Positions 53,549 through 62,103 of a DNA stretch of 64,000 nucleotides are shown piece by piece (position 1 is the stretch's first letter; every line of letters starts with the position of its first letter). A program made the position numbers and the translations under genes. The notes under the pieces are model-generated. The model was given only the letters and a program-made list of their open reading frames with translations, was not told where the DNA came from and did not search any database. The stretch lies in the NCBI RefSeq assembly GCF_015864665.1, contig NZ_JADYWU010000001.1, forward strand, positions 372,001 to 436,000, read 5' to 3'. The DNA comes from Salinibacterium sp. SWN167 (lineage in GTDB: Bacteria > Actinomycetota > Actinomycetes > Actinomycetales > Microbacteriaceae).

Positions 53549-53953
53549 TTATTCGGGCACGAACTCCTGACGCACAGCACCGTTGGTTGCGCTCTCGATA
53601 TAACCGAAGTCGTGGTCGCTATTCAGGATGATGGCGTCGTTAGCCAGGGCATAAGCGGCGATCAGGCAATCAAAGGCGCCGGCCGCGCGTACGCGACCGT
53701 TAGCCCACAGGGCGTGCTGAATGTCGAGGGCCTGGCTGGTCGAAGGGTGTTCGAGCGCAGGGAGCAAATGTTCCATGTCTTCGCGCAGCTCCGCGTACTC
53801 GGCATCCGTTCGCGCTGAATGGCAGTACTCCAGCACTTGGGGCGGGCACGTCAGGATGAGGTGTTGAGGCGAAAGCGACCGCAGGCGTGCCGCAATCGTC
53901 GGGCTCCTGCTGGCTTTCTGCCAGATGCTGTTGTCGACGAGGTAGGTGGCCAC
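53549..53953 (-). CDS. vapC: PIN-domain toxin, VapC-like
   Basis: The 134-residue protein has the PIN-domain acidic residues: Asp7 (YLVDNSIW), a Glu in VLEYCHS, Asp in FDCLIAAYA and Asp in NSDHDFGYI. VapC toxins cut specific tRNAs or other RNAs and are held inactive by the partner antitoxin. The GTG start overlaps the stop of the antitoxin gene by one base. Confidence 0.85.
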   Translation of the reverse strand: MATYLVDNSIWQKASRSPTIAARLRSLSPQHLILTCPPQVLEYCHSARTDAEYAELREDMEHLLPALEHPSTSQALDIQHALWANGRVRAAGAFDCLIAAYALANDAIILNSDHDFGYIESATNGAVRQEFVPE

Positions 53954-54162
53954 TACTGAGCGGTCGGTCGCGCTGTGGGAGCGCCGATCTGATCGTCATC
54001 AAACGTGCGACCGATGATGCGCTCAACGGCAGCCGGTTGGCGGCGCAACGCGATAAGAGTGCGCAGCGCTAAATCGACCGTCTCTCGGTTGCTGCGTGAG
54101 CCGGTGAGGTCTCGCGCGGTCCGCAGTTCGGTGGGATCGATGTCGATGGATGTCACGGTCAT
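53953..54162 (-). CDS. vapB: Antitoxin, VapB-like ribbon-helix-helix
   Basis: The 69-residue protein has the N-terminal TSIDIDPTELRTARDLTG and SNRETVDLALRTLI of ribbon-helix-helix VapB antitoxins. The Arg-rich C-terminal part would wrap the toxin. ATG at 54162 behind GAGGGG; a longer start at 54198 would lie across the operator. It precedes vapC and probably represses the pair by binding the palindrome at 54176-54195. Confidence 0.82.
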   Translation of the reverse strand: MTVTSIDIDPTELRTARDLTGSRSNRETVDLALRTLIALRRQPAAVERIIGRTFDDDQIGAPTARPTAQ

Positions 54163-54175
54163 GAGTGGCCCCTCT

Positions 54176-54195
54176 CTATATACCTCAATATATAG
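54176..54195 (-). promoter_or_regulatory. VapBC autoregulatory operator candidate
   Basis: CTATATA (54176-54182) and TATATAG (54189-54195) form a perfect 7-bp repeat with a 6-base spacer, 14 bases upstream of the vapB start. The AT-rich dyad would overlap the -10 region. Confidence 0.6.
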
Positions 54196-54227
54196 CACGA
54201 GGCGCCTCGGCGACGAGGCTGTGGAGG

Positions 54228-55040
54228 CTACTCGCGCTCGTCAGCCCCGCGCGCCAGGCGCTGCGAAACCCACACGGGGATGAACGAGGCGAGAATCACG
54301 ACGGTCGCGACGACGTTGACCATGGATGCCTCGTTGGGTCGTGCCATCTGGTTCATGATCCAGAGTGGCAGGGTGTCGACACCGGGCGGGGCGGTGAAGA
54401 TCGTGACAACAACCTCGTCGAAGCTCAGCGCGAACGCGAGAATTGCACCGGCCACGAAGGCGCTGCGAAACTGCGGGAACGTCACGAGCCGGAAGGTCTG
54501 CAGCGGCGTCGCTCCGAGGTCGCGCGAGGCCTCTTCGATGCTCGGGTTGATGCGGCGCAATCGAGCAAACACGTTGTTGAAGACCATGACGATACAGAAC
54601 GTTCCGTGCGCGATGATCATCCCGAAATAGCCCACGTCGATACCGATGGGTTCGAGAATCTGGTTATACGTGTTGTTGAGGGCAACACCGGTCACGATGC
54701 CGGGTAGCGCGATCGGGAGAACGACAAGCAGGTTCACGCTCTGCTTACCGAAGAAGGTGTAGCGCTGCAGGGCGAAGGCGACGAGCGTGCCCAGGATGAG
54801 CGCGATGGCGGTAGCGCCGAGCCCCACCAGCACAGAGTTCAGTAGTGCAGCCCGAATGGGCTCGTCGATGAACGCAGCTTCCCACCAGACGGTGGAGAAC
54901 TCGGCGATCGGCCAGCTCGACAGGCGCGCGGCGCTGAACGAGTTGATCACGACGAGGAACAGCGGGATGTACATGAACGCGAGGGCGATCGCGACGATAG
55001 TGCCGAGGGTGAACTTGGCGCCGAGGGAGAGTCTCAACAT
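54228..55040 (-). CDS. potC: ABC transporter permease, PotC-like (spermidine/putrescine type)
   Basis: The 270-residue membrane protein has about six spans and the coupling motif EEASRDLGATPLQTFRLVTFPQ near residues 165-186. It starts 7 bases after the PotB-like gene. It forms the channel together with that gene's product. Last gene of the pot-type operon. The exact substrate may be putrescine, spermidine or a related cation. Confidence 0.87.
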   Translation of the reverse strand: MLRLSLGAKFTLGTIVAIALAFMYIPLFLVVINSFSAARLSSWPIAEFSTVWWEAAFIDEPIRAALLNSVLVGLGATAIALILGTLVAFALQRYTFFGKQSVNLLVVLPIALPGIVTGVALNNTYNQILEPIGIDVGYFGMIIAHGTFCIVMVFNNVFARLRRINPSIEEASRDLGATPLQTFRLVTFPQFRSAFVAGAILAFALSFDEVVVTIFTAPPGVDTLPLWIMNQMARPNEASMVNVVATVVILASFIPVWVSQRLARGADERE

Positions 55041-55047
55041 GGCGGCA

Positions 55048-55875
55048 TCACATCCGTTCTAGTGCGCCGGTGCGCTGCACACTGACGAGGTAGATGACAA
55101 CAAAGGCGATCGGCACGAGCGAGTACGCGGCGGCGATCGGGGGGTTCAGGTTGATGTTCGAGGCGATGATGCTGCCGATCATCTGCGTCGACCCACCCAC
55201 GAACTTGGCGGCGATGTAGTCGCCCAGGCTGAGGGAGAACGTGAAGATCGAGCCGGCGATAATCGCGGGCTTGATAAGGGGGAGAACGACAGTGCGGATG
55301 GTGAACCCAGCCCCAGCTCCCAGGTCAGAGGAAGCGTCGAACAGGTTCGGGGGCAGCTGACGGATCGCGGTGTAGACCGGCACCGCCATGTACGGCAGCC
55401 ACAGGTAGGTGAGCGTCAGCACGACGGTGACGATGCTGAAGCCGGGGCCGCTGATGCCGAGCGGGCCGAGCATCGAGTTGAAGAAGCCGTCTTCGGTGAA
55501 GGTAATGCGCATGGCCAGAATCTTCACGAGGTAGCCGGCCCAGAGCGGCAGAGTGATCGCGACGGCCAGAATGGCGCGCAGCTTGGGCGAGGCGACCTTC
55601 GCCATGAAGATGCCGAGCGGCACCGAGATCAGGATGCTCAACGCCGTGACCGCGAGGGCGATGCCGAGGGTGCGCAGCGAGGTGGTGGCATAGGCGGGGT
55701 TCGCGATGATCTGCTCAAAGTTGCGGAGAGTGAAGCCCGGCTTCACCTTGGAAGTGAAGGGGTCGGTCACCCAGAACGCCGTCACGAGAAGCATGACGAG
55801 CGAGAAAATGTAGATGCCGATGAGCCACAGCATGGGCAGCGCCAGCAAGGCCGAGAGTTGCGCGCGGCGATTCAT
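55048..55875 (-). CDS. potB: ABC transporter permease, PotB-like
   Basis: The 275-residue protein has about six spans and DASSDLGAGAGFTIRTVVLPLI as coupling motif. The ATG at 55875 puts the first span near the N-terminus, as in the family; an in-frame upstream extension to 55980 is basic, unlike family members, and lies across the hairpin. No clear Shine-Dalgarno sequence. Confidence 0.85.
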   Translation of the reverse strand: MNRRAQLSALLALPMLWLIGIYIFSLVMLLVTAFWVTDPFTSKVKPGFTLRNFEQIIANPAYATTSLRTLGIALAVTALSILISVPLGIFMAKVASPKLRAILAVAITLPLWAGYLVKILAMRITFTEDGFFNSMLGPLGISGPGFSIVTVVLTLTYLWLPYMAVPVYTAIRQLPPNLFDASSDLGAGAGFTIRTVVLPLIKPAIIAGSIFTFSLSLGDYIAAKFVGGSTQMIGSIIASNINLNPPIAAAYSLVPIAFVVIYLVSVQRTGALERM

Positions 55876-55953
55876 GGGAGTCCGATCGGTTGGTGCGTGG
55901 AGAGAAGTGCGGGTGCGAAGTTCAGGTAGCGAAGTGCGGGTCGAGCGAGGGAT

Positions 55954-55985
55954 GAGGGGTGAGCGAGCGAGGCCGCCCACCCCTC
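55954..55985 (-). terminator. Intercistronic hairpin between potD- and potB-like genes
   Basis: GAGGGGTG (55954-55961) and CACCCCTC (55978-55985) form a perfect 8-bp stem just after the potD stop (55993). It may lower expression of the permease genes relative to the binding protein. Confidence 0.5.
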
Positions 55986-55992
55986 GGGCTAG

Positions 55993-57171
55993 CTAGCTCT
56001 TGACGGTGAGCCAGGCATCCGTCCACTGCTGGAAGTTCGTGCAGGTGACGTCAGTGCGACCATCGATGCACTGCTCGATGGGGGTGGTCCAGAACCAGAC
56101 GTTGCTGAAGTACTCTTCGTCGGTGGCGTTGAAGTACTCGCAGTGGGCTGCGGCTTCGTCGCTCGTGTCGCAGAAGGCAGCGTTGGCGGGAGCCATACCG
56201 AAGTTCGTGGCGATAGCGCCGTTCACTTCGGCGGAGCTGGTGTAGTCAACCCAGGCGTAGGCACAGTTGGGTGATTCCGATTCGGCGGCGATCATCCAGG
56301 CGTCCGACCATCCGGTTGATCCCTCTTCAGGAAGAACGCTCTTGAACTTGTCGTCGTCGGTGAGCTTGCGCAGGATCTCCCACGAGGTGCCGAGTGAGGT
56401 GGTTCCACCGGCGAACGAGGTGATCTGAGCGGCAGGGTCAGCCCAGTACTCGGAGACGATCTTGTTCTGCTGCTTGAGCAGGTCGATCGCAGCGTCGAGC
56501 TGGTCCTGGTCGAGGGCGTACGGGTTGGTGATGCCGAGGTCAGGCTCGTGAGCCATCAGGTACACGGCAGCGTCAGCAATGTAGATCGGTGCGTCGTACG
56601 CGATGATCTCGCCGGCGTAGGGGCTGTCAGCTTCCCACGCAACATCCCAGCTCGTGGGCTCTTCGGTCACAACATCGCTGTTGTACTGCAGGATGTTGGC
56701 GCCGCGGCCGATCGGAACACCGTACGACTGGCCGTTGATGGTGTCATAAATCTGACCCTTCATGCCCTCAACGATGTCGTCACCGAAGTTGGGAACCAGG
56801 TCGAGGTTGATCGGCTGAACGTCGCCACCCGCGATGAGGCGAAGGCTCGCGTCACCCGAAGCGGAGACGAGGTCGTAGTCACCCGTGCGCATGAGCTGAA
56901 CCATTTCGTCGCTGGTGCCAGCAACGCGACGGTTGACCGTGCATCCGGTTTCTTCAGTGAAGGCGTCGGACCACGCGGGCTCAACGAAACCGCTCCACGC
57001 GATGATGTTGACTTCGCTTTCCATCTCGCCCAGCTCTTCGAGCATGGGGATGTCGGGCACGTCGATGCTGAGGCCGCCGGTGGCGGTGCTGTCGGTATCA
57101 GCCGAACAGCCGCTGAGGGCGAGAGCGGCAACAGCGATAAACGCTGCGCCGGTCATGATCTTGAATCGCAT
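55993..57171 (-). CDS. potD: Substrate-binding lipoprotein, PotD-like
   Basis: The 392-residue protein has a lipoprotein signal with lipobox LSGC and a bacterial extracellular solute-binding domain: VNIIAWSGFVEPAWSDAF, GDYDLVSASGDASLRL, and TGWSDAWMIAAES near the middle. The layout matches polyamine-binding PotD proteins. Start behind AAGGAG. It lies 126 bases after the ATPase gene, with no gene between. Confidence 0.87.
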   Translation of the reverse strand: MRFKIMTGAAFIAVAALALSGCSADTDSTATGGLSIDVPDIPMLEELGEMESEVNIIAWSGFVEPAWSDAFTEETGCTVNRRVAGTSDEMVQLMRTGDYDLVSASGDASLRLIAGGDVQPINLDLVPNFGDDIVEGMKGQIYDTINGQSYGVPIGRGANILQYNSDVVTEEPTSWDVAWEADSPYAGEIIAYDAPIYIADAAVYLMAHEPDLGITNPYALDQDQLDAAIDLLKQQNKIVSEYWADPAAQITSFAGGTTSLGTSWEILRKLTDDDKFKSVLPEEGSTGWSDAWMIAAESESPNCAYAWVDYTSSAEVNGAIATNFGMAPANAAFCDTSDEAAAHCEYFNATDEEYFSNVWFWTTPIEQCIDGRTDVTCTNFQQWTDAWLTVKS

Positions 57172-57297
57172 GATGACTCCTTGTGTGATTGGTGGGGTGT
57201 AGTGCGGATGCTGTGTGACTGTGGCTGGCCCGGTTGTGCCGGATTTGCCGGTATTGCAGGGGTGATCTGTGGGGCGATGTGCCTGTTGGCCGATCGG

Positions 57298-58356
57298 TTA
57301 GCCGATGCGCGAGGCGTGGTCGGTAGTCCATTCGACGCGCACTCGGTCGCCGCGCGCGAAGGCGGATTCAGCGGAGGGATGGTGGTCGTTGGCGCGTTCG
57401 GCAATCACGCGAACACCCGATTCGGTGTCAACGAGAAAGCGCGTGGTGGGCCCGGTGTAGACGGTTTCGGCGACCGTGCCGAGCAACGAGACGGTTCCGG
57501 CGCTCGCCGCAGTGTCGGCGGTGAGCAGGCGCACACGTTCGGGGCGCACGCTCGATTGCGCGCCATCCGCAGAGAGCTCGGCGGGGATGAGGTTCGAGAG
57601 TCCCAAGAAGCGGGCGACGAACTCGGTCGCGGGGAATTCGTACACTTCGCGGGCGGTGCCGACCTGTTCGACGCGGCCGTTGTTGAAGACGGCGACGCGG
57701 TCGCTCAGAGTGAGGGCTTCTTCTTGGTCGTGAGTGACGAAGATGAAGGTGATGCCGACTTCACGCTGAATTTGTTTGAGCTCGATCTGCATTTCTTCGC
57801 GCAGTTGCTTGTCGAGGGCGCCGAGCGGCTCGTCGAGCAGCAACACTTGCGGGCGCAGGATCAGCGCGCGAGCCAGGGCGATGCGCTGGCGTTGGCCGCC
57901 CGAGAGTTGGTGGGGCAGGCGGTCGGCGACGGCCGAGAGCCGAACCTGTTCGAGCGCTACGCCCACTTGGGTCGCGCGTTCGGCTCGACTGACGCCGGCA
58001 ACGCGCAGGCCGTAGCCCACGTTCTCGGCGATCGTGAAGTGCGGGAACAGCGCGTAGTCCTGAAACACGGTGTTGACCTGGCGGGCGTGCGGCGGAACGG
58101 CGGTTACGTCGGTGCCGGAGAGGTGGATGCTGCCACTCGTGACGTTCTCGAAGCCGGCGATCATCCGCAGCACGGTGGTCTTGCCTGATCCGGAGGGGCC
58201 GAGCATCGAGAGAAACTCGCCGGGCTTCACGTCGAGGTCAAGCGCCTCGACGGCGGTGAAGTCGCCGAACTTCTTGGAGACGCCGGCGAGGCTGACGGCG
58301 CCGGGCGCGGGAGCGGCATCCGTGGGGGACGGGGCTTGCTGAGCGGACGCGTGCAC
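57298..58356 (-). CDS. potA: ABC transporter ATP-binding protein, PotA-like
   Basis: The 352-residue protein has Walker A GPSGSGKT (53-60), signature LSGGQRQ (151-157), Walker B VLLLDEPLGALD and a C-terminal TOBE-like regulatory domain from about residue 250. It powers polyamine-type uptake by the PotB/PotC-like permeases. The GTG at 58356 with AAGGAG six bases upstream is a better start than a longer frame to 58419. A candidate promoter, TTGAAA with TATAGG 15 bases later, lies on the minus strand in the divergent gap to the GntR gene. Confidence 0.88.
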   Translation of the reverse strand: MHASAQQAPSPTDAAPAPGAVSLAGVSKKFGDFTAVEALDLDVKPGEFLSMLGPSGSGKTTVLRMIAGFENVTSGSIHLSGTDVTAVPPHARQVNTVFQDYALFPHFTIAENVGYGLRVAGVSRAERATQVGVALEQVRLSAVADRLPHQLSGGQRQRIALARALILRPQVLLLDEPLGALDKQLREEMQIELKQIQREVGITFIFVTHDQEEALTLSDRVAVFNNGRVEQVGTAREVYEFPATEFVARFLGLSNLIPAELSADGAQSSVRPERVRLLTADTAASAGTVSLLGTVAETVYTGPTTRFLVDTESGVRVIAERANDHHPSAESAFARGDRVRVEWTTDHASRIG

Positions 58357-58487
58357 GGGTGACTCCTTGGAACGACGGTGATCTCTGAGTGAGAGTAAAC
58401 CTATAGAACCAGAGTTCATATTTCAAGCGTGTGTCCAAATCGTCACAAAAGGGCAACGGCTCAGGTGATCAGTGCGAGAATTGAGCA

Positions 58488-59291
58488 ATGCACTCGACCG
58501 ACTCGGCAGACGCGCCGCGAAAAAGTGCGGTGGTCGTCGATGACACCGCACGCTCTCGCGATGCCTCGAGGCCTGGCCGCTTGCAGGGTGCGCTCTTTCA
58601 GTCGATCGGTGATGCCGGTCGCGCCGAGCTCGTGGAACGCCGTCTCGCCAGTGCAATTACGGGCGGACACTTGCGAGCGGGAGAGCGTCTTCCCTCTGAG
58701 AACGACCTCGCTCGAAGCTTCGGCGTAGCGCCGACGACCGTGCGCGAATCGCTGCTGGCTCTGCGTAGCCAGGGTCTCGTGGTGACTCGTCGCGGTCGCA
58801 ATGGCGGCAGCTTTGTGGCGGACTCAGCCGACCCCGTAGCGCACGCGCGCACCGCCTTGGCGGCAACATCCCGCGTCGCCCTTCGTGATTTGGGCGCCCA
58901 CTATGCCGCCATTACCGCGGCGTGCGTTCGCTTGGCTGCGCGCCGAGCGGTGCCCTCCGAGGTGCAGCAAGTGCGCTCGCGCCTGGGGCGGCTCGACGAG
59001 TCAGACCTTGAGCAGTGGCGCAGCACCCTCGACGATGCGCAGATCGAACTCGTCGCGCTCAGCCAATCGGCTCGCCTCACACGGGAACAGATGCGATTGC
59101 AGGCCGAAATGTCGCCAATGCTTCGCCTGATTGACGTGGATGAGACATCCCGTCGGGCTCAACCGGTGCTGCTGGCCAGTGTGGTGGATGCCGTTGAAGC
59201 GGGCGACGACCACGAAGCTGTTGCCGCCACCGAACGCATGGTCGATGCCGTGATCAACGCCCTCATCGATCTTCAGTCCCAATCGCGGTGA
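58488..59291 (+). CDS. GntR-family regulator, FCD-type
   Basis: The 267-residue protein has a winged helix near residues 50-110 (ITGGHLRAGERLPSENDLARSFGVAPTTVRESLLALRSQGLV) and a helical C-terminal ligand domain. A 45-residue hydrophilic extension precedes the helix-turn-helix. It is divergent from the pot-type operon, so it most likely controls uptake genes in response to their substrate or a breakdown product. Confidence 0.83.
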   Translation: MHSTDSADAPRKSAVVVDDTARSRDASRPGRLQGALFQSIGDAGRAELVERRLASAITGGHLRAGERLPSENDLARSFGVAPTTVRESLLALRSQGLVVTRRGRNGGSFVADSADPVAHARTALAATSRVALRDLGAHYAAITAACVRLAARRAVPSEVQQVRSRLGRLDESDLEQWRSTLDDAQIELVALSQSARLTREQMRLQAEMSPMLRLIDVDETSRRAQPVLLASVVDAVEAGDDHEAVAATERMVDAVINALIDLQSQSR

Positions 59292-59388
59292 AGTAGCGGT
59301 GCAGGGCATCTGGTGCATAGGATGCCACGAACAGGATCAGTCAGAGTAGGCGGCACCCGATGTTTACCAGCCAGAGCGCGGCGCAGCG

Positions 59389-60093
59389 ATGACGACAGCA
59401 ACGAGCACGAGCACAGCAGCTCGCGCGGCGGCCATCGTCTCGCAGTATTTCAGCGCCCCGATTGCCAGCCTCGAAGCCACCGCAACTCTGCTCGGCACCG
59501 AGCTCGCGGCATCCGGAAACCTCGGACCGCTCTCGTCTCAGCAGCTTGATGCGCTGGTCGAACCACACGCTCTTGCGACGGTGTCGCTGCCCGATGTGCA
59601 CATCTACGGCGCCGGGTTTATTGCGGCCGTTGGACTGCTGACGGATGAGCGCAATCACCTGTCGTGGTGGCAGGGCGATGACCCCAAACGCCTGCTTTTA
59701 GCCGCGCAATCGGTAAACAAAGAGCACATCGATTACAGCGAACTTGAGTGGTTCCGAGTGCCGATGGAGACCGGCCGTGGCCACGTTGCCGGGCCTTATG
59801 TTGACTACCTCTGCAGTGACGAATACACGATCACGATCGCTGCTCCCGTGCACATCGATGGCACGTTTGTCGGCGTCGCTGGCCTCGATTTACTGATCGA
59901 TTCGGTCGAGCGACAGCTCCTTCCAAAGCTCGCCGAACTCGGCGACAAAGTGACCCTCGTGAACAGCGTTGGTCGCGTCGTTATCTCGACTGACCCGCGT
60001 CATGCCACCGGGGATGCCGTGCGTGGTGGTGCCCTCGCTGAGCTCGAGCGCACGGCGTGCGAGGGCGTCGCGCTGGAGATCATCGCTGAATAA
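59389..60093 (+). CDS. Cache (PDC sensor)-domain protein
   Basis: The 234-residue protein resembles a cache/PDC ligand-sensing domain: GHVAGPYVDYLCSDEYTITIAAPVHIDGTFVGVAGLDLLID near residues 125-165. It has no membrane span or output domain, so it is a soluble sensor-like module. It follows the GntR gene and may belong with the pot-type system. An ATG at 59360 opens an 11-codon frame whose TGA overlaps this start (ATGA). Start uncertain because no strong ribosome-binding site is seen. Confidence 0.65.
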   Translation: MTTATSTSTAARAAAIVSQYFSAPIASLEATATLLGTELAASGNLGPLSSQQLDALVEPHALATVSLPDVHIYGAGFIAAVGLLTDERNHLSWWQGDDPKRLLLAAQSVNKEHIDYSELEWFRVPMETGRGHVAGPYVDYLCSDEYTITIAAPVHIDGTFVGVAGLDLLIDSVERQLLPKLAELGDKVTLVNSVGRVVISTDPRHATGDAVRGGALAELERTACEGVALEIIAE

Positions 60094-60151
60094 TTCAGGC
60101 GTCGGCGAGAAAGCATCGCTCCGTATCTCTAACGTGTAAGGCGAGCCGCCG

Positions 60152-60157
60152 TATGCT
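60152..60157 (+). promoter_or_regulatory. -10 element TATGCT of a leaderless promoter
   Basis: TATGCT, six bases, then the ATG at 60164, with no Shine-Dalgarno sequence. Confidence 0.5.
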
Positions 60158-60163
60158 CTTCGT

Positions 60164-60811
60164 ATGGCGACGACGGGTGCACAGGCGAATTCGCCGGAAT
60201 CCAATGCGGGAGTACCAATGCGTCTTGCTGCGCTGGAAGATTTGTCCGGTGTCGTGGGCACTCTTGTGGAGGCGTTCGACAGGGACCCGGTGTGGGCTTG
60301 GGCGTTTCCCGATCCCCAGTTGCGTGCTGCGCAGCACGCAACTGTCTTTCGGATGACGGTCGCCCACGCCATTGCGAATAACGCCGCCTGGCTCACCGCA
60401 GGTTGCGGAGCGGTCGTGACGGCGTTTGGCCCCGGCGTCAGTGAAATGTCCGATTCAGATGCGGAACGGTTCCCGACCGTTCTTCGTGGTTTTCTCGGAG
60501 ATCACGCCGACGGAGTAAACGGTCTCTTCGAACGCTTCGAGCACGCTCGCCCTGTCGTTACTCCGCACCTCTACATTTCCATGCTCGGCGTTCAAGATCA
60601 GGCACGCGGAAACGGAATCGGGATGGCGCTGCTCGCTCGTGTCTTAGCGCAGGCAGATGCTCAAGGAATTGGAACTTATCTAGAGTCCAGCAACGGTGCC
60701 AATGACCGACGCTATGAGGCAGCGGGATTCAGGATGCACGGCAGTGTTCCTGTAGCGCCGGGGTTGCCGGCGGTCAACACAATGTGGCGGGATCCGGCCC
60801 GAGGCAAATAG
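60164..60811 (+). CDS. GNAT-family N-acetyltransferase
   Basis: The 215-residue protein carries the acetyl-CoA-binding motif of the GNAT fold, DQARGNGIGMALLARVLAQA (near residue 145-165), and the C-terminal strand YEAAGFRMHG. It would transfer an acetyl group from acetyl-CoA to an unknown small molecule or protein. Single-gene unit with its own leaderless promoter and a terminator behind it. Confidence 0.83.
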   Translation: MATTGAQANSPESNAGVPMRLAALEDLSGVVGTLVEAFDRDPVWAWAFPDPQLRAAQHATVFRMTVAHAIANNAAWLTAGCGAVVTAFGPGVSEMSDSDAERFPTVLRGFLGDHADGVNGLFERFEHARPVVTPHLYISMLGVQDQARGNGIGMALLARVLAQADAQGIGTYLESSNGANDRRYEAAGFRMHGSVPVAPGLPAVNTMWRDPARGK

Positions 60812-60833
60812 GGCATCCCCCCCCGAACGCCGA

Positions 60834-60864
60834 AACGGCTCCCCGGGTATTGCGGGAAGCCGTT
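60834..60864. terminator. Bidirectional terminator hairpin
   Basis: AACGGCT (60834-60840) pairs with AGCCGTT (60858-60864), extended by CCCG/CGGG past one mismatch. It lies between two convergent genes and can serve both. Confidence 0.65.
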
Positions 60865-60882
60865 CGAGGGGTACGCGGGTAC

Positions 60883-61464
60883 TTAGGCGGCGGCGGTGGC
60901 CAGCTGCTCGGCGCGCACAGTTGCCATACCGCGTGTCCACGCGGTGAGCTGGTCAACCATCGGTTCGAGGGTGCCGGCGTTCTGTTCGGTCGGGGCGAAG
61001 ACGGTGAAGTTCTCGAAGTCGGTGAACAGCGAGAACATGACCGAGCGCTGCACGTGAGCTACTTGTAGCTCGGAGAGCACCCCGCGCAGGTGCTCGACGG
61101 CGCGAACGCCGCCCATGGAGCCGTAGGAGACGAAGCCAGCAGCCTTGTTCTTGAACTCAGCGTTGAGGAACGAGAGTGCGTTCACAAGAACGGGACCAGC
61201 GGTGTGGTTGTACTCATGAGCGACGAAGATGAAGCCGTCGAATTCGCTAATCTTGGCTGACCACGCCTTGGTGTGGTCGCTTTGGTAGTTCTGGTACGCG
61301 GCGGGGTAGGGCTCGTCGAGCATCGGGAGGTCGAAGTCAGCGATGTTGACGAGTTCGAACTCGGCGTCTTCGCGGGTCGAAACCTGGGCGAGAACCCATT
61401 CGGCGACGGACTGGTTAACGCTGCCCGGGCGGCTGGCGCCCGTGATGATCGCAATCTTGGTCAT
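60883..61464 (-). CDS. NAD(P)H-dependent FMN reductase
   Basis: The 193-residue flavodoxin-fold protein has IAIITGASRPGSVNQSVAEW (phosphate-binding loop), FDGFIFVAHEYNHTAGPVLVNAL and AGFVSYGSMGGVRAVEHLR, the layout of the SsuE/ArsH-like NADPH-dependent FMN reductases. It would reduce FMN or quinones. AAGGGG precedes the ATG. It is divergent from a MarR regulator with a small palindrome between them. Confidence 0.87.
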   Translation of the reverse strand: MTKIAIITGASRPGSVNQSVAEWVLAQVSTREDAEFELVNIADFDLPMLDEPYPAAYQNYQSDHTKAWSAKISEFDGFIFVAHEYNHTAGPVLVNALSFLNAEFKNKAAGFVSYGSMGGVRAVEHLRGVLSELQVAHVQRSVMFSLFTDFENFTVFAPTEQNAGTLEPMVDQLTAWTRGMATVRAEQLATAAA

Positions 61465-61508
61465 GCTGTATCCCCTTAGGACGAATTTTGTTGACGTGTC
61501 ACTAAAGA

Positions 61509-61524
61509 TGTTGTCATATCAACA
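61509..61524. promoter_or_regulatory. Palindrome in the FMN reductase/MarR gap
   Basis: TGTTG-N6-CAACA is a compact MarR-operator-like dyad in the 105-base divergent gap. TTGTTGA and TCAACAA also occur as a wider repeat across the gap. Confidence 0.5.
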
Positions 61525-61569
61525 ATAAGGTGTCAAACTAAATCTTGCGAGCGATGAAAAGAGGCTGTG

Positions 61570-62061
61570 ATGACGAACGCACAGGAAATGGATGACCGCG
61601 AGAACGCCGTGTGGCGTGGTTTCGTGAGCGCAACACAGCAGCTGGCGTCGTCTCTCGACAGGCAGTTGGTTCAGGATGCTCAGCTCTCCGGCCCGGAGCA
61701 CGTGGTGCTCACGGCGCTTGCCGAGCACGCCCAGCAGTCCGACATTCTCATTCGCGCCCGTGACTTGGGCTTTGCGCTTGGCTGGGACCGCAGCCGTCTC
61801 TCACACCTGCTCAAGCGCATGGAGATCCGCGGCCTACTGGAGCGAAAGAGTTGCCCCTCGGATGCTCGTGGCCTGGACCTGCAGATCACCGCCGACGGTC
61901 TCGAAGCCGTGCACCAGGCATCATCCGGCTACCTCGAGTTTGTGCGCACGCACTTCTTCGACCTGCTGACCCGCGAGGAGCAGGATGCCCTGGCTTCGGC
62001 CAGCGACAAGATCAAGTCCACGCTCGAGCCGCAGTGCGATTCGGCGGTTGCTGCTTCGTAG
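61570..62061 (+). CDS. MarR-family regulator
   Basis: The 163-residue protein has ARDLGFALGWDRSRLSHLLKRMEIRGLLERK (recognition helices, near residues 60-90) and a wing DARGLDLQITADGLEAV, as in MarR proteins. It probably represses the divergent FMN reductase gene and itself. The ATG at 61570 is used because AAGAGG fits its spacing; a GTG three bases earlier is also possible. Confidence 0.84.
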   Translation: MTNAQEMDDRENAVWRGFVSATQQLASSLDRQLVQDAQLSGPEHVVLTALAEHAQQSDILIRARDLGFALGWDRSRLSHLLKRMEIRGLLERKSCPSDARGLDLQITADGLEAVHQASSGYLEFVRTHFFDLLTREEQDALASASDKIKSTLEPQCDSAVAAS

Positions 62062-62103
62062 CGCCGGGCTCGCAACGAAGCGCGGTCAATGCGGCCGGTT
62101 CCG

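Noticed and set aside
56548-58188. Long open frame on the plus strand opposite the potD- and potA-like genes
   Set aside because: It is the shadow of two well-supported minus-strand genes; its product is low-complexity and lacks any domain pattern.
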